Assembly (NCBI RefSeq): GCF_002263495.1
Contig: NZ_CP022753.1
Location: 5,696,312-5,760,311 of the forward strand
Direction: 5' to 3'
Length of the DNA stretch: 64,000 bases
From: Nocardiopsis gilva YIM 90087
GTDB taxonomy: Bacteria > Actinomycetota > Actinomycetes > Streptosporangiales > Streptosporangiaceae
Shown here in pieces: positions 23,930 through 35,976 of this stretch (position 1 is the stretch's first letter; every line of letters starts with the position of its first letter). The position numbers and the translations under genes were made by a program. The notes below the pieces were generated by a model, which saw nothing but the letters and a program-made list of their open reading frames with translations, made no database searches and was not told where the DNA came from.

Positions 23930-25410
23930 CGGGTGAAGACTCCCATCTGCGTCGGCGCCCCCACCTGGGGGTCGTCCTGCCCCACGGGCAGGTACCGCAC
24001 CCGGTAACCGTGGGTGCGGGCGACGTTGTCCGCCCACGCGCGGAATTCGGCGCGGGTCCATTCGAATCTGTGGTCGGCGTGCCGGAAGCCGCCGTCGGCC
24101 AGTCCCTCGTAGTGGGCGTTGTACTCGGCGTTGGGCGTGGTCACGACGATGGCGCGCGGGGCGGCGCCGCCGAAGACGACCTGCTCCAGCGCGGGCAGCC
24201 GGGCCGGGTCGATGTGCTCGATGACCTCCATGAGGACGATCGCGTCGTGGCCGGAGAACCGCCGGTCGCGGTAGAGGGCCGAGCCGACGAGGAGCTCCAA
24301 CCGCCGGCGCCGCGACTCGGGCATGCGCTCGACGCGCAACCTGCGGTGCGCGTAGCCGATGCTGTCGGCACTCACGTCCACCCCGGTGACCAGGGTGAAC
24401 GCGGGGTCGTCGAGCAGCCGCCCGACGAGCTTGCCGGTGCCGCAGCCGAGGTCGAGCACGCGCTGGGCCCCCTCGGACTTGAGGACCGAGAGCACCGCCC
24501 CGGCCCGCTGGTCGGCGAGCGAGGGTTCCCGGGGGCCGTCGTCGTCCGGGTCCCGCCGCCCGGAGGAAGCCGCCGCGGTCTGCGGGGCCGCGGCGTCGGT
24601 GTCGGGCGCCTCCTCCTGGGCGGGGTCGCTCTCCTGGGTGGGGTGGTCAGCCTCGTCCGGTTCGGTCAGGTCGTCGACCTCGGCCAGGCGCGCGATCGCC
24701 TGGCGGAACAGGCGCTGCTTGCGGGAGAGGTAGCGGCGGGTGATCCAGGCGCGTTCCGGGTGTCCGGAAAGCCACCCCTCGCCCGCCCGCAACAGCTTGT
24801 CGACCTCGTCGGCGGTGACCCAGTAGTGCTTGGTCCCGTCCAGGACGGGCAGCAGCACATACAGGTGGCTCAGCGCGTCGGCCAGCCGCATCTCGCCGGT
24901 CAGGGTCAGGCGCACGTAGCGGGAGTCGCCCCACCCGGGCAGGCCGGGGTCGAGGGGCACGGGGACGGCCTCCACCTGCCAGCCCAGCGGCTCGAACAGC
25001 GCCCGCGCCCGCTCGGCCCCGCCCCGGCAGGGCACCGCCGGGAGGGCGAGGGTGAGCGGGATCGGCGTCGCGGCGAGATCAGCGCGGGCCGCGCAGCGCC
25101 CTTTGAGGGCGGACCGGAAAACATCGCCGAGCGCCACGGCGAACAGCGACGACGCGGCATACGGCCGGTCGTTGACGTACTGGGCGAGCGCGAAGTCCGG
25201 GCTGGCCACCGACGAACGGGAGCGCAGCAGCTGCTGCGGATCGACCTCCAGCAGCAGCGCCGCCGTACAGCGCTCCTGCTCCGCCTCCGGATAGAAGACG
25301 TGCGCCGTCCCGAAGGACTGGCTGAACCGCTGCACCCGGTCGGGGTGCTTGTGGAGCAGGTAGCCCAGGTCGGTGGCGGGGCGGTGGGTGGTCGTGATCG
25401 TCAGTAGCAC
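23926..25410 (-). CDS. hen1: RNA 3'-terminal 2'-O-methyltransferase Hen1
   Basis: Hen1 adds a 2'-O-methyl group at the 3' end of broken RNA before Pnkp seals it. The 494-aa protein has an N-terminal region of about 245 aa (HKHPDRVQRFSQSFGTAHVFYPE) that in relatives activates the Pnkp ligase, an acidic linker (about 250-300), and a methyltransferase domain with the SAM site RVLDLGCGTGKLVG and the metal-binding Hen1 signature EVIEHID plus HADHRFEWTRAEF. I choose GTG 25410; upstream codons are not family sequence. The stop overlaps the Pnkp start, so both are made together. Confidence 0.95.
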   Translation of the reverse strand: MLLTITTTHRPATDLGYLLHKHPDRVQRFSQSFGTAHVFYPEAEQERCTAALLLEVDPQQLLRSRSSVASPDFALAQYVNDRPYAASSLFAVALGDVFRSALKGRCAARADLAATPIPLTLALPAVPCRGGAERARALFEPLGWQVEAVPVPLDPGLPGWGDSRYVRLTLTGEMRLADALSHLYVLLPVLDGTKHYWVTADEVDKLLRAGEGWLSGHPERAWITRRYLSRKQRLFRQAIARLAEVDDLTEPDEADHPTQESDPAQEEAPDTDAAAPQTAAASSGRRDPDDDGPREPSLADQRAGAVLSVLKSEGAQRVLDLGCGTGKLVGRLLDDPAFTLVTGVDVSADSIGYAHRRLRVERMPESRRRRLELLVGSALYRDRRFSGHDAIVLMEVIEHIDPARLPALEQVVFGGAAPRAIVVTTPNAEYNAHYEGLADGGFRHADHRFEWTRAEFRAWADNVARTHGYRVRYLPVGQDDPQVGAPTQMGVFTR

Positions 25411-25501
25411 GCCCCCAGTTTGGGGGATGCCGATACCCGATTTCGAGGGATTTTCCCGCTGGGCAGCGTCTGGCCGCCGCCCAGCGGGGGTGGTCCGGCG
25501 C

Positions 25502-27235
25502 TTAGGTCCGCGCCCGCGGCGGCTTGGGCGTGGCCTCGGGGACGATGTCGGGCGCGCCGTGCTGGACGGCGTCGGCCTCGTGGTCGTTCTCCTGCTCCTG
25601 GGCCGCGCGTTCCGCCTCGATGCGCTTGCGGTAGTACTCGACCTCCCGCTTGATCTGCTCCTCGTTCCAGCCCAGCGGCTCGGCGATGAGCTCGGCGGCA
25701 TCCTCCGCCGCGGCGATGCCGCGGTCCCATGTCTCGAACGAGATGCGGGTGCGCCGCGACAGCACGTCGTCGAGGTGGCGGGCGCCCTCGGACGCGGCCG
25801 CGTACACGATCTCGGCGCGCAGGTAGTCGTCGGACCCGGCCACCGGCTCCTTGAGGTCGGGGCGCTGGCGCATCAGCTCCAGCAGGTCGTCGATCATCGA
25901 CCCGTACCTGCGCAGCAGGTGGACGACCCGGGAGACGTGCAGGCCGGCGTCGCGGGCGATGGTGTGGCGCTGGTTCCACAGCGCCGCGAACCCGTCGGCC
26001 CCCACGAGCGGCACCCGGTCGGTGACCGACTCGGGGATCTTGCCGTCGAGGCCGTGGGCGACCGCGTCCACCGCGTCCTTGGCCATGACGCGGTAGGTGG
26101 TGTACTTGCCCCCGGCGATCAGCACCAGGCCCGGCACCGGGTGGGCGACGGTGTGCTCCCGGGAGAGCTTGGAGGTCTCGTCGGACTCGCCGGACAGCAG
26201 CGGGCGCAGACCGGCGTAGACGCCTTCGACGTCGTCCCGGCTCAGCGGGACCCGCAGCACGGCGTTGACGTGGTCGAGGACGTAGTCGATGTCGGCGCGG
26301 CTGGCCGCCGGGTGCGCCTTGTCCAGGTTCCACGGGGTGTCGGTGGTGCCGATGATCCAGTGGCGCCCCCAGGGGATGACGAACAGCACGCTTTTCTCGG
26401 TGCGCAGGATCATCCCCGTCGACGCCTGGATCCGGTCCCTCGGGACGACGAGGTGGATGCCCTTGGAGGCGCTGACGTGGATCTGCCCGCGGCCGCCCAC
26501 CATCTCCTGGATGTCGTCGGTCCACACCCCGGCGGCGTTGACCACCTGCTGGGCGCGGACGTCGATCTCGTGGCCGGTCTCCAGGTCCTGGACCCGGGCC
26601 CCGGTGACGTGCTCGCCCTCGCGCAGGAAGCCCACGGCCTGGGCGCGCGAGGCGATCCGCGCGCCGTAGGTGGCGGCGGTGCGCAGCACGGTGAGGACAT
26701 AGCGGGCGTCGTCGACCTGGGCGTCCCAGTACTGGAGGGCACCGGCGAGCGCGTCGCGGCGCAGCGCCGGGAAGACCCGCAGCGCGCCCGAGCGGGTGAG
26801 GTGCCGGTGCGGGGGCAGGCCGCGGGTGTTGCGGCCGGTCATCGCCAGGATGTCGTAGAGGGTGACGCCGGCCCCGATGTAGCCGCGCTCCCAGTGCTTC
26901 TGGAACGGGAACAGGAACGGCACCGGCCGGACCAGGTGCGGGGCGAGGCGGCCGAGCAGCAGCCCGCGCTCGGTCAGTGCCTCGCGGACCAGCTCGAAGT
27001 CGAGCTGTTCGAGGTAGCGCAGGCCGCCGTGGATCAGTTTGCTGGACCGGCTGGACGTACCGGAGGCGAAGTCGCGCGCCTCGATCAGGCCGACCGAAAG
27101 GCCGCGGGACACCGCGTCCAGCGCGACGCCCGCGCCCACGATGCCGCCGCCGACGACCAGGACGTCGAGCTCGTTTTCGGCCATGTGCGCGAGCGCCTCG
27201 GCCCGCTCGTCCGGTCCCATGCGCGCTGCCGTCAT
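25502..27235 (-). CDS. glpD: Aerobic glycerol-3-phosphate dehydrogenase
   Basis: This FAD enzyme oxidises glycerol 3-phosphate to dihydroxyacetone phosphate at the membrane. The 577-aa chain has the FAD motif VVGGGIVGAGVALDAVSRG, the family signature FASGTSSRSSKLIHGGLRYLE, PWGRHWIIGTTDTPW in the substrate region and a C-terminal GlpD helical domain. The tail after about residue 545 is Glu/Ala-rich and not conserved. ATG 27235 follows GGGAGG at 7 nt. No glpF or glpK lies alongside. Confidence 0.95.
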   Translation of the reverse strand: MTAARMGPDERAEALAHMAENELDVLVVGGGIVGAGVALDAVSRGLSVGLIEARDFASGTSSRSSKLIHGGLRYLEQLDFELVREALTERGLLLGRLAPHLVRPVPFLFPFQKHWERGYIGAGVTLYDILAMTGRNTRGLPPHRHLTRSGALRVFPALRRDALAGALQYWDAQVDDARYVLTVLRTAATYGARIASRAQAVGFLREGEHVTGARVQDLETGHEIDVRAQQVVNAAGVWTDDIQEMVGGRGQIHVSASKGIHLVVPRDRIQASTGMILRTEKSVLFVIPWGRHWIIGTTDTPWNLDKAHPAASRADIDYVLDHVNAVLRVPLSRDDVEGVYAGLRPLLSGESDETSKLSREHTVAHPVPGLVLIAGGKYTTYRVMAKDAVDAVAHGLDGKIPESVTDRVPLVGADGFAALWNQRHTIARDAGLHVSRVVHLLRRYGSMIDDLLELMRQRPDLKEPVAGSDDYLRAEIVYAAASEGARHLDDVLSRRTRISFETWDRGIAAAEDAAELIAEPLGWNEEQIKREVEYYRKRIEAERAAQEQENDHEADAVQHGAPDIVPEATPKPPRART

Positions 27236-27357
27236 GTCACGCCCTCCCGACACGTGCCCACCTGGCACTACTCGGAACATCTGCGGACATCCAGGCTAAC
27301 CCGCCACTCTCCGGGAAGAGCGTCGACGCGGTCGGCGCGTCGGGAGTCACCGATGCC

Positions 27358-27425
27358 TTCGTTGATCTCGGGGATATTGGGGTTTCAGCGGCGATTTTTA
27401 CCCCGATATCTCCGAGATCAACGGA
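27358..27425. repeat. Palindromic element GTTGATCTCGG, copy 2
   Basis: TTCGTTGATCTCGGGGATAT at 27358-27377 pairs with the arm ending 27425 (ATATCTCCGAGATCAACGGA) with few mismatches; GGGGT/ACCCC extends the stem and the loop is about 16 nt. The termini and 68-bp length match copy 3. It lies between the start of glpD and the end of the transglycosylase gene. Confidence 0.75.
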
Positions 27426-27473
27426 AGACCATCGGGGGTGTGGGGGCACTCGCGTCGTTTGCGAGCGCCCGGG

Positions 27474-28346
27474 TCAGGTGGCGCGGGCGGCGTCGGCCGC
27501 GTAGCGGTTGGCGATGTCGAGGATGTCGCGGGCGTAGGACTCGGACTGGTTGTAGGCGAGCACCGCCCGCCACCAGTCCTCCTGGTCGGTCAGGTCGCGT
27601 CCCTCCGCGCACAGGTAGCGGGCGGCGGTCAGGGCGGTGTCGTCGATGTCGTGCGGGTTTGCGCGGCCGTCGCCGTCGGCGTCGGCGCCCCACTGCTCCC
27701 AGGTGGTGGGGATGAACTGCATCGGCCCGACCGCGCGGTCCCACCTGCTGTCGCCGTCGAGCTCGCCCCCGTCGGTGTCGACGATGGCCGCGGTGTTGTT
27801 GGAGCCGTCGAGCGGGATGCCGATGATGTCGACGGTGGTGCGCCCGTCGGACCCGACTTCCCCGCCCGCGTACGTGCCGTGCCTGGACTCCACCTCACCG
27901 ATGGCGGCCAGGGTGGGCCAGGAGATCCGGCACCCCGGCTGCTCCTCCATCAGCCGCAGCTGCGCTTTGGCGTAGGCCAGCAGGGCGCGGCGCGGCACAC
28001 CGGAGGCCTCGGAGTTGGTGTCGAGCCACTCGGGGAGGGGATCCGCCGACGCGGTCTCTTGGGCGGCGGGCGACGGGCGTTCGTCGGCGTGGAGCTCGGC
28101 CTGCTCGGCCGCTTCCGCGCCGTCGGCGGGGACGGTGTCGATGACGCCACCGGCCTCCTGCGGACCGGGTGGGGGCTGTGGGGGCACCGCTGAAGGGTTG
28201 AGGCCGCCGACGACGGCCACGATCCCGGCGGTCAGTCCCGCCGCGGAGAGGACGGCCGCGGCGGCGACCGCGGCTGGTTTCCGATGAGGGAGGGGTTGGG
28301 CCGCGGACGCTTCCGCGTCCTGCCCGACCGGGGGGGAAACTGTCAC
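27474..28346 (-). CDS. Membrane-anchored lytic murein transglycosylase (MltB/SLT_2 type)
   Basis: This peptidoglycan-cleaving enzyme is 290 aa. A cytoplasmic N terminus is followed by one transmembrane helix (about residues 25-47, AAVAAAAVLSAAGLTAGIVA), a low-complexity Pro/Glu linker, then the catalytic domain from about residue 135 with the acid Glu in AAIGEVESRHGTY and the GPMQFIPTTWEQWG motif, YNQSESYA at the end of the fold. GTG 28346 is preceded by GAGGTAG. It stands alone. The 28347-28480 upstream stretch may hold a regulated leader but I cannot identify one. Confidence 0.9.
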   Translation of the reverse strand: MTVSPPVGQDAEASAAQPLPHRKPAAVAAAAVLSAAGLTAGIVAVVGGLNPSAVPPQPPPGPQEAGGVIDTVPADGAEAAEQAELHADERPSPAAQETASADPLPEWLDTNSEASGVPRRALLAYAKAQLRLMEEQPGCRISWPTLAAIGEVESRHGTYAGGEVGSDGRTTVDIIGIPLDGSNNTAAIVDTDGGELDGDSRWDRAVGPMQFIPTTWEQWGADADGDGRANPHDIDDTALTAARYLCAEGRDLTDQEDWWRAVLAYNQSESYARDILDIANRYAADAARAT

Positions 28347-28479
28347 GGACTACCTCACTCGCTCACCGAGCGCACGACGGGACGAATCGGTCGCCCTCGA
28401 CACACGCTCACGTACGCAACGGCCTACGCCGAGAGAACAACCTACGCGACTTCGCGGATCACAGGCAGGGGCCGAACGA

Positions 28480-28517
28480 AAAAAGGAAGGACGCCGCTCG
28501 ATTTCACACGAGCGGCG
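28480..28517 (-). terminator. Rho-independent terminator of guaB3
   Basis: On the reverse strand CGCCGCTCG (28509-28517) pairs with CGAGCGGCG (28492-28500), loop 8 nt, and is followed by a T-rich run (TCCTTCCTTTTTTCG). It lies about 115 nt past the guaB3 stop, in the right orientation. Confidence 0.75.
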
Positions 28518-28632
28518 CCCCGGTTGATGGTAGTGCGCGACCTGCCCTCCCAGCGGGACGGCGTATCCCCATCCCCCGCGGCCGAGCGCTACCGCGCCCG
28601 GAGGGAACGGGCCATGCCCACACGGACGTCGG

Positions 28633-29748
28633 TCAGCGGTGCGGGTTGACCACGACCTCCACGCGCTGGAACTCCTTGAGGTCGGTGTACCCTGCGGTGG
28701 CCATGGTCCGGCGGAGGGCGCCCATCATGTTCATGGAGCCGTCGCTGGTGGACGCGGGGCCGTGCAGGATCGACTTGAGGTCGCCGATGGTGCCGACATT
28801 CACCCGTTCGCCGCGCGGCAGCTCGCTGTGGTGGGCCTCGCTGCCCCAGTGGTAGCCGTGGCCGGGCGCCTCGGCGGCGCGCGCCAGCGGCGAGCCGACC
28901 ATGACGGCGTCGGAGCCGCAGGCCAGCGCCTTGGCGATGTCGCCGCTGCTGGTCATCCCGCCGTCGGCGATGACGTGCACGTACCGGCCGCCGGACTCAT
29001 CGAGGTAGTCGCGGCGGGCCGCGGCCACGTCGCCGATGGCGCTCGCCATCGGCACGGCCACGCCCAGCACGGAGCGGGTGGTGTGCCCGGAGCCGCCGCC
29101 GAAGCCGACCAGCACACCGGCCGCGCCGGTGCGCATGAGGTGCAGCGCCGCCGTGTAGGTGGCGCAGCCGCCGACGACGACCGGGACATCCAGGTCGTAG
29201 ATGAACTGCTTGAGGTTGAGCGGCTCGGCGCGCCCGGAGACGTGCTCGGCCGAGACCGTGGTGCCGCGGATGACGAAGATGTCGACACCGGCGTCGATGA
29301 CGGCCTTGTGGTACTGCGCGGTGCGCTGCGGCGAGAGCCGGGCGGCGGTGACGACACCGGAGGCGCGGATCTCCTCGATGCGGCGGCCGATCAACTCCTC
29401 CTTGATGGGGGCGGAGTAGATGTCCTGCAGCCGCCGGGTCGCGGCCTCGTCATCGAGTTCGTGGATCTCGGCCAGTAGCGGCTCGGGGTCCTCGTAGCGC
29501 GTCCACAGCCCTTCCAGGTCCAGGACGCCCAGACCGCCCTGCTCGCCGACGGAGACGATCGTCTTCGGCGAGGCGACGCTGTCCATCGGGCTGACGACCA
29601 GCGGCGTTTCAAACCGGTAGGCGTCGATCTGCCACGCGATGGACACTTCCTCGGGGTCACGGGTCCGTCGGGCGGGAACGATCCCGATCTCGTCGAGCTC
29701 GTAGGCGCGGCGCCCGTTCTTGCCCAGCCCGATCTCAACCTGAGCCAA
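28633..29748 (-). CDS. guaB3: GuaB3-family IMP dehydrogenase-related protein
   Basis: This 371-aa TIM-barrel protein of the IMPDH/GMPR superfamily lacks the CBS insert. Conserved segments are VSPMDSVASPKTIV at the N terminus, IVRGTT-like VIRGTTVSAEHVSG, GGCATYTAALHLMRTGA and [20 protein letters not shown]. The loop that carries the catalytic Cys in IMPDH (GSICTTR) reads GSGHTTR here, with His in place of Cys. Actinobacterial GuaB3 proteins are poorly characterised, so I do not assign a reaction. The start is a rare TTG at 29748 after a GAGGGG. It is 185 nt downstream of guaB in the same direction. Confidence 0.9.
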   Translation of the reverse strand: MAQVEIGLGKNGRRAYELDEIGIVPARRTRDPEEVSIAWQIDAYRFETPLVVSPMDSVASPKTIVSVGEQGGLGVLDLEGLWTRYEDPEPLLAEIHELDDEAATRRLQDIYSAPIKEELIGRRIEEIRASGVVTAARLSPQRTAQYHKAVIDAGVDIFVIRGTTVSAEHVSGRAEPLNLKQFIYDLDVPVVVGGCATYTAALHLMRTGAAGVLVGFGGGSGHTTRSVLGVAVPMASAIGDVAAARRDYLDESGGRYVHVIADGGMTSSGDIAKALACGSDAVMVGSPLARAAEAPGHGYHWGSEAHHSELPRGERVNVGTIGDLKSILHGPASTSDGSMNMMGALRRTMATAGYTDLKEFQRVEVVVNPHR

Positions 29749-29933
29749 CGCTTAGATCCCCTCTTGCGTGCTTCACCGGCACGATCACCGGCGGATACTG
29801 CCGCCGCGAGTTTACCTCCGGGCCGGGTGGCGGCGGCCCGCCGCCTCCCGGGAGACTCGCCCGCTGGTCGCGGCCAACGCCCTGGTCGTCCGGGATCCCG
29901 ACGTCTTCGATTCCGCGGCCCCTGGACCCGCTT

Positions 29934-31469
<1,536 letters not shown>

Positions 31470-31689
31470 CTAGGGCGCTGACCGGCGCGCATCTTGCGTC
31501 TGGCGTGACGACCCACGTCACACCGGGCACCCCGTGCGCGGAATCACACCGCTCCCGGGCACACCTCGCCTGCCGCGCAGTTGCCGTCAGTGGATGCGGC
31601 GGCCGTAGGCGCAGTGGTCGCGGGTGCGGATCCGGGACGGGCAGCGACGGCCGCGGGGACCGGGACGGATCGGGGCGTGGTGGGTACGG

Positions 31690-32277
31690 CTAGATGAGGC
31701 GGTTCGCCACGGCCACCTTCCGAAGCCGAGCAAGAGCTCGGTGCTGGGCAACCCGAACCGCTCCGGCCGACATTCCCAGAACATGTCCCGTCTCATCAGC
31801 AGATAGACCCGCAATCACGCGCATGACCAGCAGCCGACGCTGCTGCTCGGGGAGTTCACTGAGCAGTGCACGGGCCCGCTCCGCCTCGATGGTGCGCACT
31901 GCGGCCTCCTCCGGGCCCGGCCCGTCGTCGGGACAGTCCGGTACCGCGTCGGTGGGAACGTCGCGGGTGGAGCCGCGTAGTGCGTCGGCCACCTTGTGCG
32001 CGGCGATCCCGAACACGAACGACGCGAAGGGCCGACCCATGTCCTCGTAGCGGGGGAGCGCGGCCAGGAGTGCGATGCACACCTCTTGCGCGACGTCATC
32101 GGAATAGTGTACGTAACCCGAGACGCGGGCCAGGCGCGCTCGGCAATACCGGACCACCATGGGGCGCACCTCGCGGATGAGGGAGTCGACCGCCCCATGA
32201 TCACCTTGGACCGCCAGCGTGGTCAGCTGGCTCAGTTCTGTGTCGTGCCGCCGGGCACCTGATCGTTCCGCGAGCAT
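31690..32277 (-). CDS. ECF-type RNA polymerase sigma factor (SigD/ShbA-like)
   Basis: The 195-aa sigma factor has region 2 ([42 protein letters not shown]) and region 4 helix-turn-helix ([26 protein letters not shown], then [16 protein letters not shown]). Its place between groEL1 and guaB is that of sigD in mycobacteria and ShbA in Streptomyces; no anti-sigma gene follows. I start at ATG 32277, preceded by GCGGGGGGC; a GTG at 32343 is an in-frame alternative giving 217 aa. What it regulates here is not visible, but ShbA directs the principal sigma gene in Streptomyces. Confidence 0.88.
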   Translation of the reverse strand: MLAERSGARRHDTELSQLTTLAVQGDHGAVDSLIREVRPMVVRYCRARLARVSGYVHYSDDVAQEVCIALLAALPRYEDMGRPFASFVFGIAAHKVADALRGSTRDVPTDAVPDCPDDGPGPEEAAVRTIEAERARALLSELPEQQRRLLVMRVIAGLSADETGHVLGMSAGAVRVAQHRALARLRKVAVANRLI

Positions 32278-32392
32278 GCCCCCCGCACCGCGTGGATCCG
32301 TCACGTATCGAATGATGCCCCCGCGAGCGGACCCGCCAGTCACGAACCACGGCTACAGAATGATCACATTTAAGGGAAATGCCGGGTAATGA

Positions 32393-32454
32393 CACGCGTG
32401 CCCCGAGTGGGACCCGGGGCACGCGTGGTACGGCAGACGCCCGCGCACGCGGGC
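32393..32454. terminator. Double hairpin downstream of groEL1
   Basis: A perfect 13-bp stem CACGCGTGCCCCG/CGGGGCACGCGTG (32393-32405 with 32415-32427, 9-nt loop) is preceded, in the direction of groEL1 transcription, by a second stem GCCCGC/GCGGGC (32439-32454, loop GCAC). Both lie 35-100 nt past the groEL1 stop, so they most likely end that transcript. Confidence 0.7.
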
Positions 32455-32490
32455 CGCTTCACCACCCCACAGGGCGGAGACCAGCCGAGA

Positions 32491-34110
<1,620 letters not shown>

Positions 34111-34155
34111 GGTGAGCTTTCCTCAATCCGTGCAAGTACGTCGGAGATAAGAGAA

Positions 34156-34188
34156 CCGCCCCGCCCGGCTGCGAGCCGGCCGGGGCGG
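34156..34188 (-). other. Intercistronic hairpin between groES and groEL1
   Basis: Two 15-nt arms (34156-34170 and 34174-34188), complementary at 14 of 15 positions, flank the loop GCG. The structure lies in the 113-nt gap between the two chaperonin genes. It could be a processing or partial-termination site that makes groES mRNA more abundant than groEL1 mRNA; that role is inferred. Confidence 0.6.
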
Positions 34189-34223
34189 GATGTCACATGG
34201 GTGACGTCAGTGAGTGCCGAGAC

Positions 34224-34532
34224 CTACTTCTCGACGACCGCGAGCAGGTCGCGGGCGGAGAGAACGAGGTACTCCTCGTTGTCGTACTTGACCTCGGTGC
34301 CGCCGTACTTGCTGTACAGGACGACGTCGCCCACGTTGACGTCCAGGGCGACACGGTTGCCCTTGTCGTCGAGGCGGCCCGGGCCCACCGCGAGGACCTC
34401 GCCCTCCTGCGGCTTCTCCTTGGCGGTGTCCGGGATGACCAGGCCGGACGCCGTGGTCTGCTCGGCCTCCAGCGTCTTGACGACGACGCGGTCCTCAAGC
34501 GGCTTCAGCACGGTCTTGGTGGCGGTCGACAC
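34224..34532 (-). CDS. groES: Co-chaperonin GroES
   Basis: GroES caps the GroEL cavity. The 102-aa chain reads [31 protein letters not shown] in pieces typical of the family ([47 protein letters not shown]). I choose GTG 34532 because GGGGGAGG lies 8 nt upstream; an in-frame ATG at 34553 would place that site inside the gene. It is the first gene of the CIRCE-regulated operon. Confidence 0.96.
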   Translation of the reverse strand: MSTATKTVLKPLEDRVVVKTLEAEQTTASGLVIPDTAKEKPQEGEVLAVGPGRLDDKGNRVALDVNVGDVVLYSKYGGTEVKYDNEEYLVLSARDLLAVVEK

Positions 34533-34636
34533 GGTTGTGACCTCCCCCTTCATTCGATGGTTCGAGACGTCATGCTTGGCAAAAGGGGCGACCACGGCGG
34601 CCTGCCGTCGCGGGTGCCAGACCGGCCTCGTCGCGG

Positions 34637-34663
34637 TTAGCACTCTACCCTTGAGAGTGCCAG
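34637..34663. promoter_or_regulatory. CIRCE operator (HrcA site)
   Basis: TTAGCACTC, a 9-bp spacer and GAGTGCCAG match the CIRCE consensus TTAGCACTC-N9-GAGTGCTAA with two changes in the second arm. It starts 105 nt upstream of groES, just downstream of the promoter -10, the usual position for HrcA repression of heat-shock chaperonins. No hrcA gene is in the window. Confidence 0.92.
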
Positions 34664-34669
34664 TATGGA

Positions 34670-34698
34670 ACATTAGTCGTGCCCGTGAGGCTCGTCAA
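34670..34698 (-). promoter_or_regulatory. groES-groEL1 promoter
   Basis: TTGACG (34693-34698) and TAATGT (34670-34675) on the reverse strand are separated by 17 bp, a near-ideal housekeeping promoter. Transcription would start at about 34663, inside the CIRCE palindrome. It lies in the 190-bp gap between divergent groES and the methyltransferase gene. Confidence 0.8.
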
Positions 34699-34722
34699 AC
34701 AACAGGTCACAGGGGGAAGAGC

Positions 34723-35976
34723 GTGCAGGGCAACGAGCAGGTCACGGCTCAGATCTCGGCATTCGAAGCGCTGCTCACGCCCGCTGGACAGCGGCTGTTG
34801 GAGGCGCTGGACCCGGCCGAGGTCGAGGCCGATCCGCTCGGGGTCGCCACCCGGCTGCGCCGCACGCCGGTGGAGGGCACCGACGCCCTCGGGGTCGACC
34901 TGTCCGAACTGGTCGGCGCGGCGCTCACGCAGGCGCGCCTACGCGGGCGCGCGCGGGAGAAGTTCGGCGAGTCGGCCGAGCGCATGTACTTCACCCCCAA
35001 CGGGCTGGAGCAGTCCACCCGTCGCCCGGTCGCCGCGTACCGCGCCCGCCGCTTCGCCGCCGGCGTGTCGCGGGAGGCGCTCGTGGGCGACCTGGGCTGC
35101 GGGATCGGCGCCGACCTGCTGAGCCTGGCCGAGGCGGGGCTGCGGGTCGAGGGCGTCGACGCCGATCCGTTCACGGTCGCCGTCGCCGAAGCCAACATCG
35201 CGGCCCGGGGGCTGGGCGAGCGCGCCCGGGTGCGGGAGGGCGACGTCACCGAGACCGAACCCGGCGCCTACGACGCGGTGTTCTGCGACCCGGCGCGGCG
35301 CGGCAAGCGGGGCCGCATCTTCGACCCCGACGCCTACTCGCCGCCGTGGAGCGCGGTCATGGCGCTCGCCCAGGCCGCGTCGGCCGCGTGCGTGAAGGCG
35401 GCCCCGGGCATCCCGCACGACCTGGTGCCCGAGGGGTGCGCGGCCGAGTGGATCTCGGTGGGCGGCGAGGTGAAGGAGGCCGCGCTGTGGTTCGGGGCGC
35501 TGAGCGACGGCGGCCGCCGAGCCACGCTTCTGCGTGCGGGGGCGGAACCGGCCACGCTGACCGCCGACCCCGGCCTGGGCACTCCACCGGTGGCGGAGCC
35601 GGGCCGCTACCTGTACGAGCCGGACGGCGCGGTGATCCGCGCCCATCTGGTCGCCGAGGCGGCGGAGGAGGTCGAGGGCGCCCTGCTCGACCCGCACATC
35701 GCCTACATCACGTCCGATCGGCTGGTCGCCACGCCGTTCTCCCGTGCCTACGAAGTGACCGATGTACTGCCCTTTTCCCTAAAGCGGCTGCGCTCCGCAC
35801 TTCGAGAACGCCAGGTCGGAACCGTAACGATCAAGAAACGGGGATCGGCCGTCGACGTCGAGAAACTACGGCGCGACCTCCGGGCGTCGGGACCGGAGTC
35901 GGCTGTGGTTGTGCTCACCAGGATCGGCGAACGCCCCGTGGCTCTCCTGTGTTGCGAGGTCACGGCCTTCCCGTAA
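34723..35976 (+). CDS. Class I SAM-dependent methyltransferase with THUMP-like domain
   Basis: This 417-aa protein has an N-terminal helical part (about 1-100), a Rossmann methyltransferase core (GDLGCGIGADLLSLAEAG, EGVDADPF, YDAVFCDPARR with an NPPY-like site) and a C-terminal THUMP-like domain (ATPFSRAYEV, LPFSLKRLRSALRERQVGTVTIKKRG). The combination is common in actinobacteria beside groES and suggests RNA methylation; the target is unknown. GTG 34723 follows GGGGGAAGAG. The open frame extends far upstream antisense to groEL, but that part is not coding. Confidence 0.9.
   Translation: MQGNEQVTAQISAFEALLTPAGQRLLEALDPAEVEADPLGVATRLRRTPVEGTDALGVDLSELVGAALTQARLRGRAREKFGESAERMYFTPNGLEQSTRRPVAAYRARRFAAGVSREALVGDLGCGIGADLLSLAEAGLRVEGVDADPFTVAVAEANIAARGLGERARVREGDVTETEPGAYDAVFCDPARRGKRGRIFDPDAYSPPWSAVMALAQAASAACVKAAPGIPHDLVPEGCAAEWISVGGEVKEAALWFGALSDGGRRATLLRAGAEPATLTADPGLGTPPVAEPGRYLYEPDGAVIRAHLVAEAAEEVEGALLDPHIAYITSDRLVATPFSRAYEVTDVLPFSLKRLRSALRERQVGTVTIKKRGSAVDVEKLRRDLRASGPESAVVVLTRIGERPVALLCCEVTAFP

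Noticed and set aside
32439-32454. GCCCGC-GCAC-GCGGGC resembling the stem of a type I-E CRISPR repeat
   Set aside because: It lacks the flanking GTxxx and GGACC parts and a partner at 61 nt. Its position after groEL1 fits a terminator hairpin.
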